Shown: positions 1-8,837 of the stretch, piece after piece
How the letters are laid out: each line of letters opens with the position of its first letter
How positions within the stretch are numbered: the stretch's first letter is position 1
DNA from: Gammaproteobacteria bacterium
GTDB taxonomy: Bacteria; Pseudomonadota; Gammaproteobacteria; Steroidobacterales; GCA-2729495
Direction of reading: 5' to 3'
Length of the DNA stretch: 64,000 bases
Assembly (NCBI GenBank): GCA_015709695.1
Contig: CP054183.1
Location: 3,021,001 to 3,085,000 of the forward strand
The notes under the pieces: model-generated
The model's database searches: none
Told to the model about the DNA's origin: nothing
What the model saw: only the letters and a program-made list of their open reading frames with translations
Position numbers and translations under genes: made by a program

Positions 1-675
1 GTCAAGCGTTTTCTTGCGCTCGGCCTGCCTCTCGGGGCACCGCTCCCCGAACCGCTCCCGCCGTCGCTGCGCATCGATGCGGCGAACCGCGACGCCCTCC
101 TGCGGCGCTTCGGGCTGGGGCAGGCGCCGGCGGTGGCGCTGATGCCGGGTGCGGCCTTCGGGCCCGCGAAGCAGTGGCCGGTCGGCCACTTCGCCGAACT
201 GGCACGGCTGCTCGTGGCGCAGGGCCACGAGGTCTGGGTGCTGGGCTCCGCCGGCGAACGCCCGCTGGGCGAGCAGATCCGCGCTGCGGCGGGGACCGGG
301 GTGCACGACCTCTGCGGGCAGACGCGGCTCGAGGACAGCGTCGACCTGCTGGCGACGGCGCACACGGCGGTGACCAACGACTCGGGCCTGATGCATGTGG
401 CCGCAGCCGCCGGCACCCGCGTGGTGGCGATCTTCGGCTCGACCTCGCCGCGCTTCACGCCGCCGCTGACCAGGCGCTGCCACATCCACTACCTGGAGCT
501 CGACTGCAGCCCCTGCTTCCAGCGCGAGTGCCCGCTCGGACACCTGCGCTGCCTGCGGGAGATCACCCCGCAGGCCGTGGCGGCGTCCGTGCTGGCGCCC
601 GCTATACTGCCGGCGGAACCGAATCAGCCACCGGCCGTGGCAGTCCCCGCCCGGCCCCAGCGGATCGAGACATGA
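1..675 (+). CDS. waaF: ADP-heptose:LPS heptosyltransferase II (WaaF), 5' end outside window
   Basis: The frame is open from the first base and ends at TGA 673-675, leaving 224 C-terminal residues; the start and N-terminal Rossmann domain lie to the left. Visible GT9 features are the [13 protein letters not shown] stretch, [12 protein letters not shown] (nucleotide-sugar binding) and the Cys-rich [17 protein letters not shown] segment that is characteristic of WaaF. The enzyme adds the second heptose to the LPS inner core on the cytoplasmic side of the inner membrane. Its stop overlaps the gmd start in an ATGA, so the two genes are probably co-transcribed. WaaF is preferred over WaaC because of the Cys-rich tail. 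Confidence 0.9.
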   Translation, partial: VKRFLALGLPLGAPLPEPLPPSLRIDAANRDALLRRFGLGQAPAVALMPGAAFGPAKQWPVGHFAELARLLVAQGHEVWVLGSAGERPLGEQIRAAAGTGVHDLCGQTRLEDSVDLLATAHTAVTNDSGLMHVAAAAGTRVVAIFGSTSPRFTPPLTRRCHIHYLELDCSPCFQRECPLGHLRCLREITPQAVAASVLAPAILPAEPNQPPAVAVPARPQRIET

Positions 676-1718
676 AGAAGGCACTGATCACCGGCATCAC
701 CGGCCAGGATGGCTCCTACCTCGCCGAACTCCTGCTGGAAAAGGGCTACGAGGTGCACGGCATCGTCCGGCGCGCCTCCACCTTCAACTGGAGCCGCATC
801 GAGCACCTGATGAAGGACCCCCACGAGCGCGAGCTGCCGCTGATCCTGCACTACGGCGACCTCGGGGATTCCAGTTCGCTGCTGCGCATCCTGCTCAAGG
901 TGCGGCCCGACGAGGTCTACAACCTCGCGGCACAGAGCCACGTGGCCGTCAGCTTCGACCTGCCGGAGTACACCGGCGACATCACCGGGATCGGCGCCGC
1001 TCGCCTGCTGGAGGCGCTGCGCGCCAGTGGCCTGCCGGCGCGCTTCTACCAGGCGAGCAGCAGCGAACTCTACGGCAAGGTGGTGGAGACGCCGCAATCG
1101 GAGACCACACCGTTCCATCCGCGCAGTCCCTATGCCTGCGCCAAGGCCTACAGCTTCTACCTGACGCGCAACTACCGCGAGGCCTACGGCATGTACGCGG
1201 TCAACGGCATCCTCTTCAACCACGAGTCACCGCGGCGGGGCGAGAATTTCGTCACCCGCAAGATCAGCTTCGGCCTGGCGCGCATCCTTGCCGGCCTGCA
1301 GGACTGCCTCTACCTCGGCAATTTCGAGGCACGGCGCGACTGGGGCTATGCCAGGGAGTACGTCGAGGGGATGTGGCGGATGCTGCAGCAGCCGCAGGCG
1401 GACGACTACGTCCTCGCCACCGGCCGCACCGCCTCGGTGCGCGAGTTCCTCGAGCTCTGCCTGGAGCGCGTCGGCATCCGCTTCGAGCGCGAGGGCGAGG
1501 GGGCCGCCGAGCGCTACGTCGACCGGCGCAGCGGCAAGACCGTGGTCGCCGTCGATCCCCACTACTACCGGCCGGCCGAAGTGGACCTGCTGCTCGGCGA
1601 CGCCAGCAAGGCGCGCCGCGTGCTCGGCTGGGAGGCGCGGACCACGCTGGCGGAACTCGCCACGCTGATGATCGAGGCGGACTGCAAGCTCCACGGCGTC
1701 CGGCCCGGGGCGGCCTGA
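672..1718 (+). CDS. gmd: GDP-mannose 4,6-dehydratase
   Basis: A 348-residue extended short-chain dehydrogenase. It shows the Gly-rich NADP loop [14 protein letters not shown] at the N-terminus, QASSSELYG (catalytic Ser/Glu region), the YACAK Tyr-Lys pair and [15 protein letters not shown], all typical of GMD. It converts GDP-D-mannose to GDP-4-keto-6-deoxymannose, the branch point for GDP-fucose, GDP-rhamnose or GDP-perosamine. The second-step enzyme is not in the window, so the final sugar cannot be named. The start is fixed by the ATGA overlap with waaF; the coupling suggests the sugar goes into LPS or another surface glycan. It is convergent with the Kdo hydroxylase gene 24 bases downstream. 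Confidence 0.93.
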   Translation: MKKALITGITGQDGSYLAELLLEKGYEVHGIVRRASTFNWSRIEHLMKDPHERELPLILHYGDLGDSSSLLRILLKVRPDEVYNLAAQSHVAVSFDLPEYTGDITGIGAARLLEALRASGLPARFYQASSSELYGKVVETPQSETTPFHPRSPYACAKAYSFYLTRNYREAYGMYAVNGILFNHESPRRGENFVTRKISFGLARILAGLQDCLYLGNFEARRDWGYAREYVEGMWRMLQQPQADDYVLATGRTASVREFLELCLERVGIRFEREGEGAAERYVDRRSGKTVVAVDPHYYRPAEVDLLLGDASKARRVLGWEARTTLAELATLMIEADCKLHGVRPGAA

Positions 1719-1723
1719 TAGCT

Positions 1724-1739
1724 GCCGGGAAAGCCCGGT
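1724..1739. terminator. Candidate bidirectional hairpin between gmd and kdoO
   Basis: GCCGGG at 1724-1729 can pair with CCCGGT at 1734-1739 across a four-base loop, in the 24-base gap between two convergent stop codons. There is no clear T-tract on either side, so the terminator role rests mainly on position. Confidence 0.3.
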
Positions 1740-1742
1740 TCT

Positions 1743-2651
1743 TCAGGCGGCGGCGCGCAGCACGTTGATGGGCGCGTATTCCGGGTGGCGCATGTTCGCG
1801 AGCGGCGTCAGCGCCGTCCAGATGAAACAGTACTGCCCGGAGAGGCATCCGTGGCTGACGCCATCGGCGAACACCAGCCATGCCGAACCCGGTGCGAAGC
1901 GCATCTCCACGTGGGTCTCGACCTCGGCCTGGAACCCGGGATTGTCCTTGAGGTAGTCGTGGAAGCGCTTCATGGCGCGGTCGTAGGGGCTGCTGTCGAG
2001 CACCTTGGCCATCGGCACCGCGGCAGCCAGGCTGCGCACCAGGACTGAAAACAGGCGGTCGAAGAGGTTCTTCTCGAGCCGCCCGACATGGCCCCCTGGC
2101 CCGGTGAAGCCGGCGCGCTCGGCGTGGCGGGCGAAGACACTGGCGAAATCGCCCTTGCTGGCCCAGACCCGGTCCCGCGTCGGGTTGGCGTTGACGAGGA
2201 AGCGCAGGATGCGGTTGCCGTTGGTGGCGCCATAGGCCCCGGCATCGATGTGGATGAGCTCGCTGGCCTTGTGCGCATCGATGGCCCGCCCTGCCTCCTC
2301 CATGGGACGGAAGCTGCAGGTGCCGATGTCCGCGCCCTGCATCAGCCCGGGCATGACCTGCCGCGTCCAGGCCGCGATGTCCTTGCGCAGCCGCGTGAGG
2401 ACCCGGTGCGTGGTGGCGTAGACCGGCGCCGTGGTGGCCAGTCCGCTGACGCGGTCGCCCTCGGGATGGTAGCTGACGTTCTTGCGCTTCATGTGGGCCG
2501 GCAACTCGTTGCGCAGGACATCGAGGTCCGCCGCAGCGGGGAGCGGTACCGGGCACCGTGGCAGGTAGACGATGCCACCGCGTTCGAGGATATCGCTCAG
2601 GTCACGCGGGCCGGCCGCGGCGAGTCGGGGTTCATCGAAGGTTTCCATCAT
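1743..2651 (-). CDS. kdoO: Kdo hydroxylase (KdoO family, Fe(II)/2-oxoglutarate type)
   Basis: The 302-residue product resembles KdoO, which hydroxylates C3 of the outer Kdo sugar of Kdo2-lipid A to make Ko. Supporting features are the KRKNVSYHPEGDRVSG segment, a HIDAG iron-binding His-x-Asp (about H134/D136), NGNRILRFLVNANP, and the C-terminal FAPGSAWLVFADGVSHG, carrying the distal His, followed by LSGQY. A GTG at 2660 is also in frame, but ATG 2651 is better placed after GGGAG. The gene sits in an LPS cluster beside a glycosyltransferase and the Kdo kinase gene, which fits a role in inner-core modification. The family assignment is from remembered motifs. Confidence 0.8.
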   Translation of the reverse strand: MMETFDEPRLAAAGPRDLSDILERGGIVYLPRCPVPLPAAADLDVLRNELPAHMKRKNVSYHPEGDRVSGLATTAPVYATTHRVLTRLRKDIAAWTRQVMPGLMQGADIGTCSFRPMEEAGRAIDAHKASELIHIDAGAYGATNGNRILRFLVNANPTRDRVWASKGDFASVFARHAERAGFTGPGGHVGRLEKNLFDRLFSVLVRSLAAAVPMAKVLDSSPYDRAMKRFHDYLKDNPGFQAEVETHVEMRFAPGSAWLVFADGVSHGCLSGQYCFIWTALTPLANMRHPEYAPINVLRAAA

Positions 2652-2691
2652 GGCGGTCACTCCCGCATTGTCCTCAACCGAGGGGTTGGGA

Positions 2692-3762
2692 TCATTTTCC
2701 CAGAACCTCGTCGACCCGGGCGATCACCTCGGCCGGCGTGATCAGGTCCATGGCTGCCGGATCGCGCACCCGCTGGCCCCAGCGCAGTTGCGCAGGCGGC
2801 ACGCCGAATTCGCGTTGCACGGCATCCGGGTAGCGGTCCACGACCAGGTCCTGGCTGAAGTACGGGCCGGTGCGCAGGCGGTTGGAGGTGGCGTAGAGGC
2901 CGATCACCGGCGTGCTCACGGCCGTGGCCATGTGCGCCGGACCCGAATCGGGGCAGATGACGAGGTCGGCGCGGTCGATGACCGCCAGCAGCTGCTTCAG
3001 GCTGGTGCGGCCGACCAGGTTCTCGACGGGAGCGGTCGCCGCCGCGGCGAGCGCCGCGGCGTACTCGCCCTCGATCGCCGTCCCGGCGCCGGTGAGGATG
3101 ATCCGCGCACCGTGGGCGCCTTGCAGGTGGGCCAGCACCTCGACGTAGTTCTCCAGGCGCCAGTTGCGGTAGTTGCGGAAACGCTGGCTGCTGCAGGGGC
3201 TGATGACCACCATCGGGCCCGTGCCGGGCGCAAGGGCGGCGGCGAATGCGCGGTCGGCATCGCCAAGCGGGATGTCCCAGCGCAGCACGCGCTGCTCGAT
3301 GCCGAGGTGCTCGAGGAAGCCGAACAGGCCGTCCATCACGTGCTGCTCCGGCCGCGCCGCGATGCGTTCGTTGGTGAACAGCCATTGCCAGTCGCGGGCG
3401 CGGCGGCGATCGAAACCGATGCGGCGGCCTGCATCGACCATGCGGCTCGCGAGGTTGGCGCGCATCGAGGCGTGCATGTGGAGCAGCACCGGGAAGTGCC
3501 GCCCGCGCAGCTGCCGGCGGATGTCGGCGAGGCTGGCCCACGGCCGGGTCTTGTCGAAGATGATAAACTCGACGCCGTCTACGCCTTTCAAGAGCCCGTG
3601 CTCGGTCCTGCCGATCACCCAGGTCAGCTGCGTGCGTGGCCAGGCAGCCTGGAGGGTCCTGACGACGGGGAGCGTGTGGCAGCAGTCGCCGATGGCCGAG
3701 AGCCGCACGAGGCACAGCGATTCCGGCCCATTCCCTGGTGGTCGACCGGATGAAGGTGGCAT
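2692..3762 (-). CDS. Glycosyltransferase family 9 protein (heptosyltransferase-like)
   Basis: From ATG 3762 the product has 356 residues with the GT9 layout: an N-terminal LCLVRLSAIGDCCHTLP strand and loop, the central VVISPCSSQRFRNYRNW segment, and DLVICPDSGPAHMATAVSTPVIGLY in two adjoining stretches (nucleotide-sugar site). It lacks the WaaF Cys-rich tail and looks more like WaaC or core GT9 enzymes; the sugar and acceptor are uncertain. An upstream in-frame ATG at 3804 has a GGAGG 11 bases before it and would give 370 residues running over kdkA. The 3762 start shares bases with the divergent kdkA start. The gene is followed on its strand by kdoO. Confidence 0.82.
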   Translation of the reverse strand: MPPSSGRPPGNGPESLCLVRLSAIGDCCHTLPVVRTLQAAWPRTQLTWVIGRTEHGLLKGVDGVEFIIFDKTRPWASLADIRRQLRGRHFPVLLHMHASMRANLASRMVDAGRRIGFDRRRARDWQWLFTNERIAARPEQHVMDGLFGFLEHLGIEQRVLRWDIPLGDADRAFAAALAPGTGPMVVISPCSSQRFRNYRNWRLENYVEVLAHLQGAHGARIILTGAGTAIEGEYAAALAAAATAPVENLVGRTSLKQLLAVIDRADLVICPDSGPAHMATAVSTPVIGLYATSNRLRTGPYFSQDLVVDRYPDAVQREFGVPPAQLRWGQRVRDPAAMDLITPAEVIARVDEVLGK

Positions 3763-4513
3763 GCTTTCGGTGGAGCGGGTAGAGCGAATCGGCGAGAGCG
3801 TCATCCTATACGATGCCTCCCTCGCCAACCACATGCGCGAGGCGTGGTTCGACCCGGCCAGCTGGCCCGATGCGCCGCGTGCGCCGGGCTACGCGGGAGG
3901 TCGCGGCGCCACGCTGTTCATCCGCTGCGAGGCGCAGGACTGGGTGCTGCGCCACTACCATCGCGGTGGCCGCATCGCCCGGATCGCCGGTGACAGCTTT
4001 TTCTGGACCGGCGAGCAGCGCGTCCGCTCCTTTCTCGAATGGCGCCTGCTGGCACGGCTGCAGGACGCCGGCCTGCCTGCCCCGCGACCGGTGGCCGCTC
4101 GTTACCGGCGCTCCGGCATCCGCTACCGCGCCGACATCATCACCGTGCGCCTGCCCGGGGTGGTGCCATTGTCGACGCGCATGGCCGCGGGACCGTTGCC
4201 GGCAGCGGTGTGGCGGCGTGTCGGCGAGTGCATCGGCCGCTTCCACGCAGCCGGTGTCTTCCATGCGGACCTGACCGCGCACAACCTGCAGATCGATACC
4301 GCCGACGGCATCTTCCTGCTGGACTTCGATCGCGGGCGCATCATGCCCGGGCCGGGCGCCTGGCAACGGCGCAACCTCGAGCGGCTGCACCGCTCGTTCA
4401 CCAAGATCACGGCTGGCGGCACCGGCGGCTTCAGCACCGCTGCCTGGGATGACCTGCTCGCCGGCTACTCGGCCGTCGCCGGTGGCCGTGGATCCTCGCC
4501 GGGCCTGGTGTAG
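3761..4513 (+). CDS. kdkA: 3-deoxy-D-manno-octulosonic acid (Kdo) kinase
   Basis: A 250-residue kinase-fold protein. The catalytic loop HADLTAHNLQID (His-x-Asp...Asn) and the metal-binding LLDFDRG match KdkA/InaA-type LPS kinases, as does the opening ESVILYDASLANH. KdkA phosphorylates O4 of the inner Kdo, usually in bacteria with a single-Kdo core. The start at ATG 3761 follows GGATGAAGG. The ATG overlaps the divergent GT9 start (the CATG at 3760-3763 serves both strands), and the 3' end runs 49 bases into the convergent acyltransferase gene. A kinase together with a Kdo hydroxylase suggests a heavily modified inner Kdo region. Confidence 0.88.
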   Translation: MLSVERVERIGESVILYDASLANHMREAWFDPASWPDAPRAPGYAGGRGATLFIRCEAQDWVLRHYHRGGRIARIAGDSFFWTGEQRVRSFLEWRLLARLQDAGLPAPRPVAARYRRSGIRYRADIITVRLPGVVPLSTRMAAGPLPAAVWRRVGECIGRFHAAGVFHADLTAHNLQIDTADGIFLLDFDRGRIMPGPGAWQRRNLERLHRSFTKITAGGTGGFSTAAWDDLLAGYSAVAGGRGSSPGLV

Positions 4514-5439
4514 GGATCGGCAAGTGGCGCCGGCCGCCCCTTGAAGCGCCGGTGCACCCAGAAGTACTGCTCCGGAGCCTGGTGCACGTGGCGCTCGATG
4601 ATGGCATTGATCCTCATCGCGTCGGCGGCCGGGTCATCGCCCGGGAAGTTCTCCAGTGGCGGTTCGATGCGCAGTTCGTAGCCCTTGCCATCGGCGCGTC
4701 GGGCGGCGAAGTACGGCACCACGGGCGCCTTGCTGACCCGTGCCAATGCGGACAGGGCGGTGTTCGTCATCGCCGGTACGCCGAGGAACGGCACCAGCAC
4801 GCTGCCCTTGCGACGGAAGCTCTGGTCCGGGGCGTACCAGACGGCATCCCCTTCGGCGAGCCGGCGGATGAAGCGGCGGATGCTGTCCTTGGGAATGAGG
4901 TGCCCGGCACTGCGGCGCCGGACCCGCGCCAGGAAGGCATCCACCAGCGGATTGCGGTTCGGGCGGTAGATGGCAGCCATGTCGGGCGTGTCCATGCACA
5001 GCCGCCTGCCGGAGAACTCCACCGCCGCGAAGTGCCCGCTGACGATGATGGCGCCGCGCCCCGCGGCGAGGGCGCCCTGCAGGTGCTCCAGTCCCTCGAC
5101 CCGCCAGAGCCGGCGGATCCGGGCGTCGCTGGCCCAGGCCGACATGCCGACTTCGATGACCTGCAGTCCCAGCGAGGCGAAATGGCGACGCAGCAGATCC
5201 CGGCGCGCGGCGTCCCCGAGATGCGGAAAACACAGCCGCAGGTTGGTGGCGGCGATGCTGCGCCTGCGGCGGGCCAGCGCCAGTCCCAGCCATCCCAGGG
5301 CGGAACCGACCGCCCGCTGCGCGCGGAAGGGCAGCAACACCAGCAGCCACAGCAGGCCGAAGCCGAGCCAGGTTGGCCAGTGGCGCGGTTGCCAGAAGCG
5401 CAGCAGCGAGGGTGGGGCGATGGCGGGATCGGGTTTCAT
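4465..5439 (-). CDS. lpxL: Lipid A biosynthesis acyltransferase (LpxL/HtrB family)
   Basis: The 324-residue protein has an N-terminal membrane segment (about residues 22-40, LGFGLLWLLVLLPF) and the HX4E catalytic motif in SGHFAAVEF, followed by AIYRPNRNPLVD and APDQSFRRKGS, typical of late lipid A acyltransferases. These use acyl-ACP to add a secondary acyl chain to Kdo2-lipid IVA at the inner membrane. The sequence does not cleanly separate LpxL from LpxM; LpxL is the general family name. It overlaps kdkA tail to tail by 49 bases. ATG 5439 is the natural start just before the hydrophobic segment. Confidence 0.87.
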   Translation of the reverse strand: MKPDPAIAPPSLLRFWQPRHWPTWLGFGLLWLLVLLPFRAQRAVGSALGWLGLALARRRRSIAATNLRLCFPHLGDAARRDLLRRHFASLGLQVIEVGMSAWASDARIRRLWRVEGLEHLQGALAAGRGAIIVSGHFAAVEFSGRRLCMDTPDMAAIYRPNRNPLVDAFLARVRRRSAGHLIPKDSIRRFIRRLAEGDAVWYAPDQSFRRKGSVLVPFLGVPAMTNTALSALARVSKAPVVPYFAARRADGKGYELRIEPPLENFPGDDPAADAMRINAIIERHVHQAPEQYFWVHRRFKGRPAPLADPYTRPGEDPRPPATAE

Positions 5440-5523
5440 GAGGCCAGGGCGCCCATGCTAGGTGCCGGCGCCCGCCCGGGAAAGTCCCGCCCCGGGCCGG
5501 GCCGGGCGGTATCCCGGCGGGGG

Positions 5524-5555
5524 CTTGAATTGTGGCCGCGGGACACCACTAAATA
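5524..5555 (+). promoter_or_regulatory. Candidate heat-shock-like promoter upstream of htpX
   Basis: CTTGAA at 5524-5529 matches the sigma-32 minus-35 consensus and lies about 63 bases before the htpX start. The downstream half (CCACTAAATA, about 5546-5555) is a poor match to the sigma-32 minus-10, but TAAATA could serve sigma-70. The regulator is inferred from one good half-site and from htpX being a stress gene in enterobacteria. Confidence 0.3.
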
Positions 5556-5591
5556 CCGCTCCATCCCGGACACCGGAGAGTCCAAGTCGTG

Positions 5592-6482
5592 ATGAAGCGC
5601 ATCTTCCTGTTCCTCGCCACCAACGTCGCCGTGCTGGTGGTCCTGTCGGTGGTCGCGCGAATCCTGGGGCTGGACCGCATCTTCGACCAGCAGGGCGGCA
5701 TGAATTTCACCGGCCTGCTGGCCTTCTGCGCGCTGTTCGGCTTTGGCGGCGCACTGATTTCGCTGGCGATGTCGAAGTGGGTGGCCAAGCGCAGCACCGG
5801 GGCGCGGGTCATCACCCAGCCGCGCGATGCCACCGAAACCTGGCTGTACGAGACCGTGCAACGCCAGGCGCGCCAGGCCGGCATCGGCATGCCGGAGGTG
5901 GCGGTCTACGACTCGCCCGACATGAACGCCTTCGCCACCGGTGCCCGGCGTGACAGCGCCCTGGTGGCAGTCAGTACCGGCCTGCTCCAGCGCATGAACC
6001 GCACCGAGGTCGAGGCGGTGCTGGGCCACGAGATCACCCACGTGGCCAATGGCGACATGGTGACCCTGACCCTGATCCAGGGTGTCGTGAACACCTTCGT
6101 CCTGTTCCTGTCGCGGGTGATCGGCTATGCCGTCGACAAGGTGGTGTTCCGCTCCGAGCGGGACAATGGCCCGGGCTTCTTCCTCACCAGCCTGGTTGCC
6201 CAGGTGCTGCTCGGCATCCTCGCCAGCATGATCGTCGCCTGGTTCTCCCGCCAGCGCGAATTCCGCGCCGACGCCGGTGGTGCCGGCCTGGCCGGGCGCG
6301 AGGGCATGATCGCGGCGCTGGAGCGCCTGAAGACGGCGCATGGGCCGGCTGCGTTGCCGGATTCCATGAAGGCCTTCGGCATCTCCGGCGGTGGCGGCAT
6401 CTCGCGGCTGTTCATGTCGCATCCGCCGCTCGACGAGCGCATCGCCGCACTGCGCGGCGCCGGCCAGCCGAAATTCGGCTGA
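5592..6482 (+). CDS. htpX: Membrane zinc metalloprotease HtpX
   Basis: The 296-residue M48B protease has two N-terminal membrane segments ([19 protein letters not shown] and [19 protein letters not shown]), the zinc motif HEITH at about 146-150, two further hydrophobic segments and the third ligand region [11 protein letters not shown]. HtpX degrades misfolded inner-membrane proteins with its active site facing the cytoplasm, and is usually stress induced. A GTG at 5589 directly precedes ATG 5592; GGAGAG at 5575-5580 could serve either. The gene stands alone between the LPS cluster and mltD. Confidence 0.93.
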   Translation: MKRIFLFLATNVAVLVVLSVVARILGLDRIFDQQGGMNFTGLLAFCALFGFGGALISLAMSKWVAKRSTGARVITQPRDATETWLYETVQRQARQAGIGMPEVAVYDSPDMNAFATGARRDSALVAVSTGLLQRMNRTEVEAVLGHEITHVANGDMVTLTLIQGVVNTFVLFLSRVIGYAVDKVVFRSERDNGPGFFLTSLVAQVLLGILASMIVAWFSRQREFRADAGGAGLAGREGMIAALERLKTAHGPAALPDSMKAFGISGGGGISRLFMSHPPLDERIAALRGAGQPKFG

Positions 6483-6529
6483 GCACGGCGCCGGCGGACA
6501 GCGGCTGCCAATTATGTGAATGGGTTCGT

Positions 6530-6551
6530 CCCCGGTCTCCGCAGGCCGGGG
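6530..6551 (+). terminator. Inverted repeat downstream of htpX
   Basis: CCCCGG (6530-6535) and CCGGGG (6546-6551) form a perfect six-base stem with a ten-base loop in the 186-base gap between htpX and mltD. No T-run follows, so factor-independent termination is doubtful. Nothing else was recognised in this gap. Confidence 0.3.
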
Positions 6552-6668
6552 CTACCCTCCCGGACGTGGCGCTGGTTCCCGCGCGGGCGCATCGTGGCCG
6601 CGGGCGGGCGGCTTGCTTTCAGGGGCTGGTTGGCTAAGTATCGCCCCGTAACACGGTTTGGGTTGTCA

Positions 6669-8837
6669 ATGTCCGTCGTGACCAGGGTGCTGCCGGCTCT
6701 CGCGGCCGCGCTGTTGCTGTTTTCCGCTGCGGCGCCGGCGGCCGACGAGGCCTTGCCGCGCCCGCCGGGCCTGGCAGCGGAAGTCGCCTTCTGGCAACGC
6801 ATCTTCGCCGAGTGCACCTCGCAGCAGGGCCTGATCCACGACAACCGCCACCTGGGCGTGGTCTACGAGAAGATCGATGCCACGGGCGAGGGCAGCCAGG
6901 CGCGGCTGCAGCGCCTCGCGGACACGGCCCGCGCCCGGTACGAACGCATCCTGCGCACGCTGGCCAGCGGCGAGCGGAGCGGTCTCGATGCCGAGTCGGC
7001 TCGCGTGCTGGCCCTGTGGCCGGCCAATGTCAGCAATGCCGAGTTGCGTGCCGCGGCCGACCGCGTGCGCTTCCAGCAGGGGCTGGCCGAGCGCTTCCAT
7101 GCCGGGCTGGTGCGCTCCGGCCAGTGGCGTGACCATATCCGCGAGAGCCTGCGCGAGCATGGCGTGCCGGAGGGCGTGGCCGCGCTGCCCCACGTGGAGT
7201 CCTCGTTCGATCCCAACGCACGCTCCTTCGTCGGCGCCGCCGGCCTCTGGCAGTTCACCGGCGACACCGGCAAGCGCTTCATGCGCATCGACCAGGCGGT
7301 CGACGAGCGTCGCGACCCCTATGAGTCCAGCGAGGCCGCGGCCCGCCTGCTGCGCTACAACCACGACCTGCTGGGCACCTGGCCGCTGGCCATCACCGCG
7401 TACAACCACGGTGCCGCCGGGATGCGCCGGGCGGTGGACAGCGTCGGCACCACCGACATCGAGGCGATCATCCGCCGCTACGATGGCCCCGCCTTCGGCT
7501 TCGCGTCGCGCAATTTCTATGTGTCGTTCCTGGCGGCGCTGGCGATCGAGCAGGACCCGGAGCGCTTCTTCGGGCCGGTGCAGCGCCAGCCGCCGCGCCA
7601 GGAACTGGTGGTCGAAGTGCCGGACTTCATGCGCATCGATGCGCTGGAGAAGGCATTCGGCGTGCCGCGCTCGACGTTGCAGGCCTACAACCCGGCGCTC
7701 TTGCCCCCGGTCTGGGACGGCGCCAAGTACGTGCCACGGGGCTTCCGCCTGCGGCTGCCTGCCGGCCAGGTGATCGACGCATCGCCACAGCAGCTGCTGG
7801 CTTCGATTCCCTCCGGCCAGCGTTTCGACAACCAGGTGCCGGACAAGATGCACAAGGTGAAGCGCGGCGACACGCTGAGCCGCATCGCCGCGCATTACGG
7901 CACCACGGTCGGCAAGCTCGCGCAGGCCAACGGCCTGACGCCGGGGGCGCGGATCCGTGTCGGGCAGTCGCTGAAGCTGCCGGGCCGCGCTGTGGCGGTG
8001 GCGAGCACCCGTGCGCCACCGGCGTTGCCCGATACGCGGCAGCCGGCGCCCGCGGCCGACAGCTACCTGGTGCAGCCCGGTGACTCGCTCGCGGTCATTG
8101 CCCGGCGCACCGGCGTGAGCCAGCGCGACCTGCTGGCCTTCAACGGCCTGGCCGACGCCAACCACGTGCGCAGCGGCAGCCGCCTGCGTCTGGTGCCGCC
8201 AGCGGGCGCTGCCCCGGAGCCTGCGGCCACCGCCACGGTCGCATCCTCGCGCCCCCCGGCCGTGGCAGCCGGCAGGCCGGCGACCGTGGCCCCGGACCTG
8301 CCGGCGCTGGAGTCCCCCGCCCAGGCGAAGCAGCCCACGGGTGATGCCGGCGGCATCTCCGCCTCGCTCGCCGATCCGAGCAACTACCTGGTGACGGACA
8401 ACGACAAGGTGGAGGTGCAGGCCGCGGAAACCCTCAGCCACTACGCCGGCTGGCTCGAGGTGACTCCCGAGGACCTGCGCAAGGCCAACGGCTGGCAGAG
8501 CAAGCGGGCGCTGGTGATCGGCGAGTCGGTACGCCTGGACTTCAGTCATGTCAGCAGGGAGATCTTCCTGGCACGGCGCGTGGCTTATCACCACGACCTG
8601 CAGGAGGATTTCTTCAACCGCTACAGGATCACCGACACCACCGAACACCGGCTGCGCCGCGGCGAGTCGGTGTGGATCCTGGCGTCGCAGAAGTACAAGG
8701 TACCGGTGTGGCTGCTGCGCCAGTACAACCCCACACTCGACCTCGATCACGTGCGCCCCGGCACCCGCGTGGTGTTCCCGAAGCTGGAGCGTGTCGCGCT
8801 GGTTCCCGCGCAGCCGGCCACGGCGAGGGTCGCATGA
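6669..8837 (+). CDS. mltD: Membrane-bound lytic murein transglycosylase D with LysM repeats
   Basis: The 722-residue protein starts with a signal peptide (TRVLPALAAALLLFSAAAPAA), followed by an SLT domain whose catalytic Glu is about E177 in ALPHVESSFDPNA, and GLWQFTGDTGKRF. Two good LysM repeats follow (about 394-437, HKVKRGDTLSRIAAHYG; 465-508, YLVQPGDSLAVIARRTG), then a degenerate one near 577-625 and another near 661-705 (HRLRRGESVWILA). It cleaves peptidoglycan glycan strands to 1,6-anhydro products in the periplasm. Unlike E. coli MltD there is no obvious lipobox. ATG 6669 is chosen because it starts the signal peptide; an upstream extension to 6516 lacks one. It overlaps the next gene by ATGA. 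Confidence 0.92.
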   Translation: MSVVTRVLPALAAALLLFSAAAPAADEALPRPPGLAAEVAFWQRIFAECTSQQGLIHDNRHLGVVYEKIDATGEGSQARLQRLADTARARYERILRTLASGERSGLDAESARVLALWPANVSNAELRAAADRVRFQQGLAERFHAGLVRSGQWRDHIRESLREHGVPEGVAALPHVESSFDPNARSFVGAAGLWQFTGDTGKRFMRIDQAVDERRDPYESSEAAARLLRYNHDLLGTWPLAITAYNHGAAGMRRAVDSVGTTDIEAIIRRYDGPAFGFASRNFYVSFLAALAIEQDPERFFGPVQRQPPRQELVVEVPDFMRIDALEKAFGVPRSTLQAYNPALLPPVWDGAKYVPRGFRLRLPAGQVIDASPQQLLASIPSGQRFDNQVPDKMHKVKRGDTLSRIAAHYGTTVGKLAQANGLTPGARIRVGQSLKLPGRAVAVASTRAPPALPDTRQPAPAADSYLVQPGDSLAVIARRTGVSQRDLLAFNGLADANHVRSGSRLRLVPPAGAAPEPAATATVASSRPPAVAAGRPATVAPDLPALESPAQAKQPTGDAGGISASLADPSNYLVTDNDKVEVQAAETLSHYAGWLEVTPEDLRKANGWQSKRALVIGESVRLDFSHVSREIFLARRVAYHHDLQEDFFNRYRITDTTEHRLRRGESVWILASQKYKVPVWLLRQYNPTLDLDHVRPGTRVVFPKLERVALVPAQPATARVA

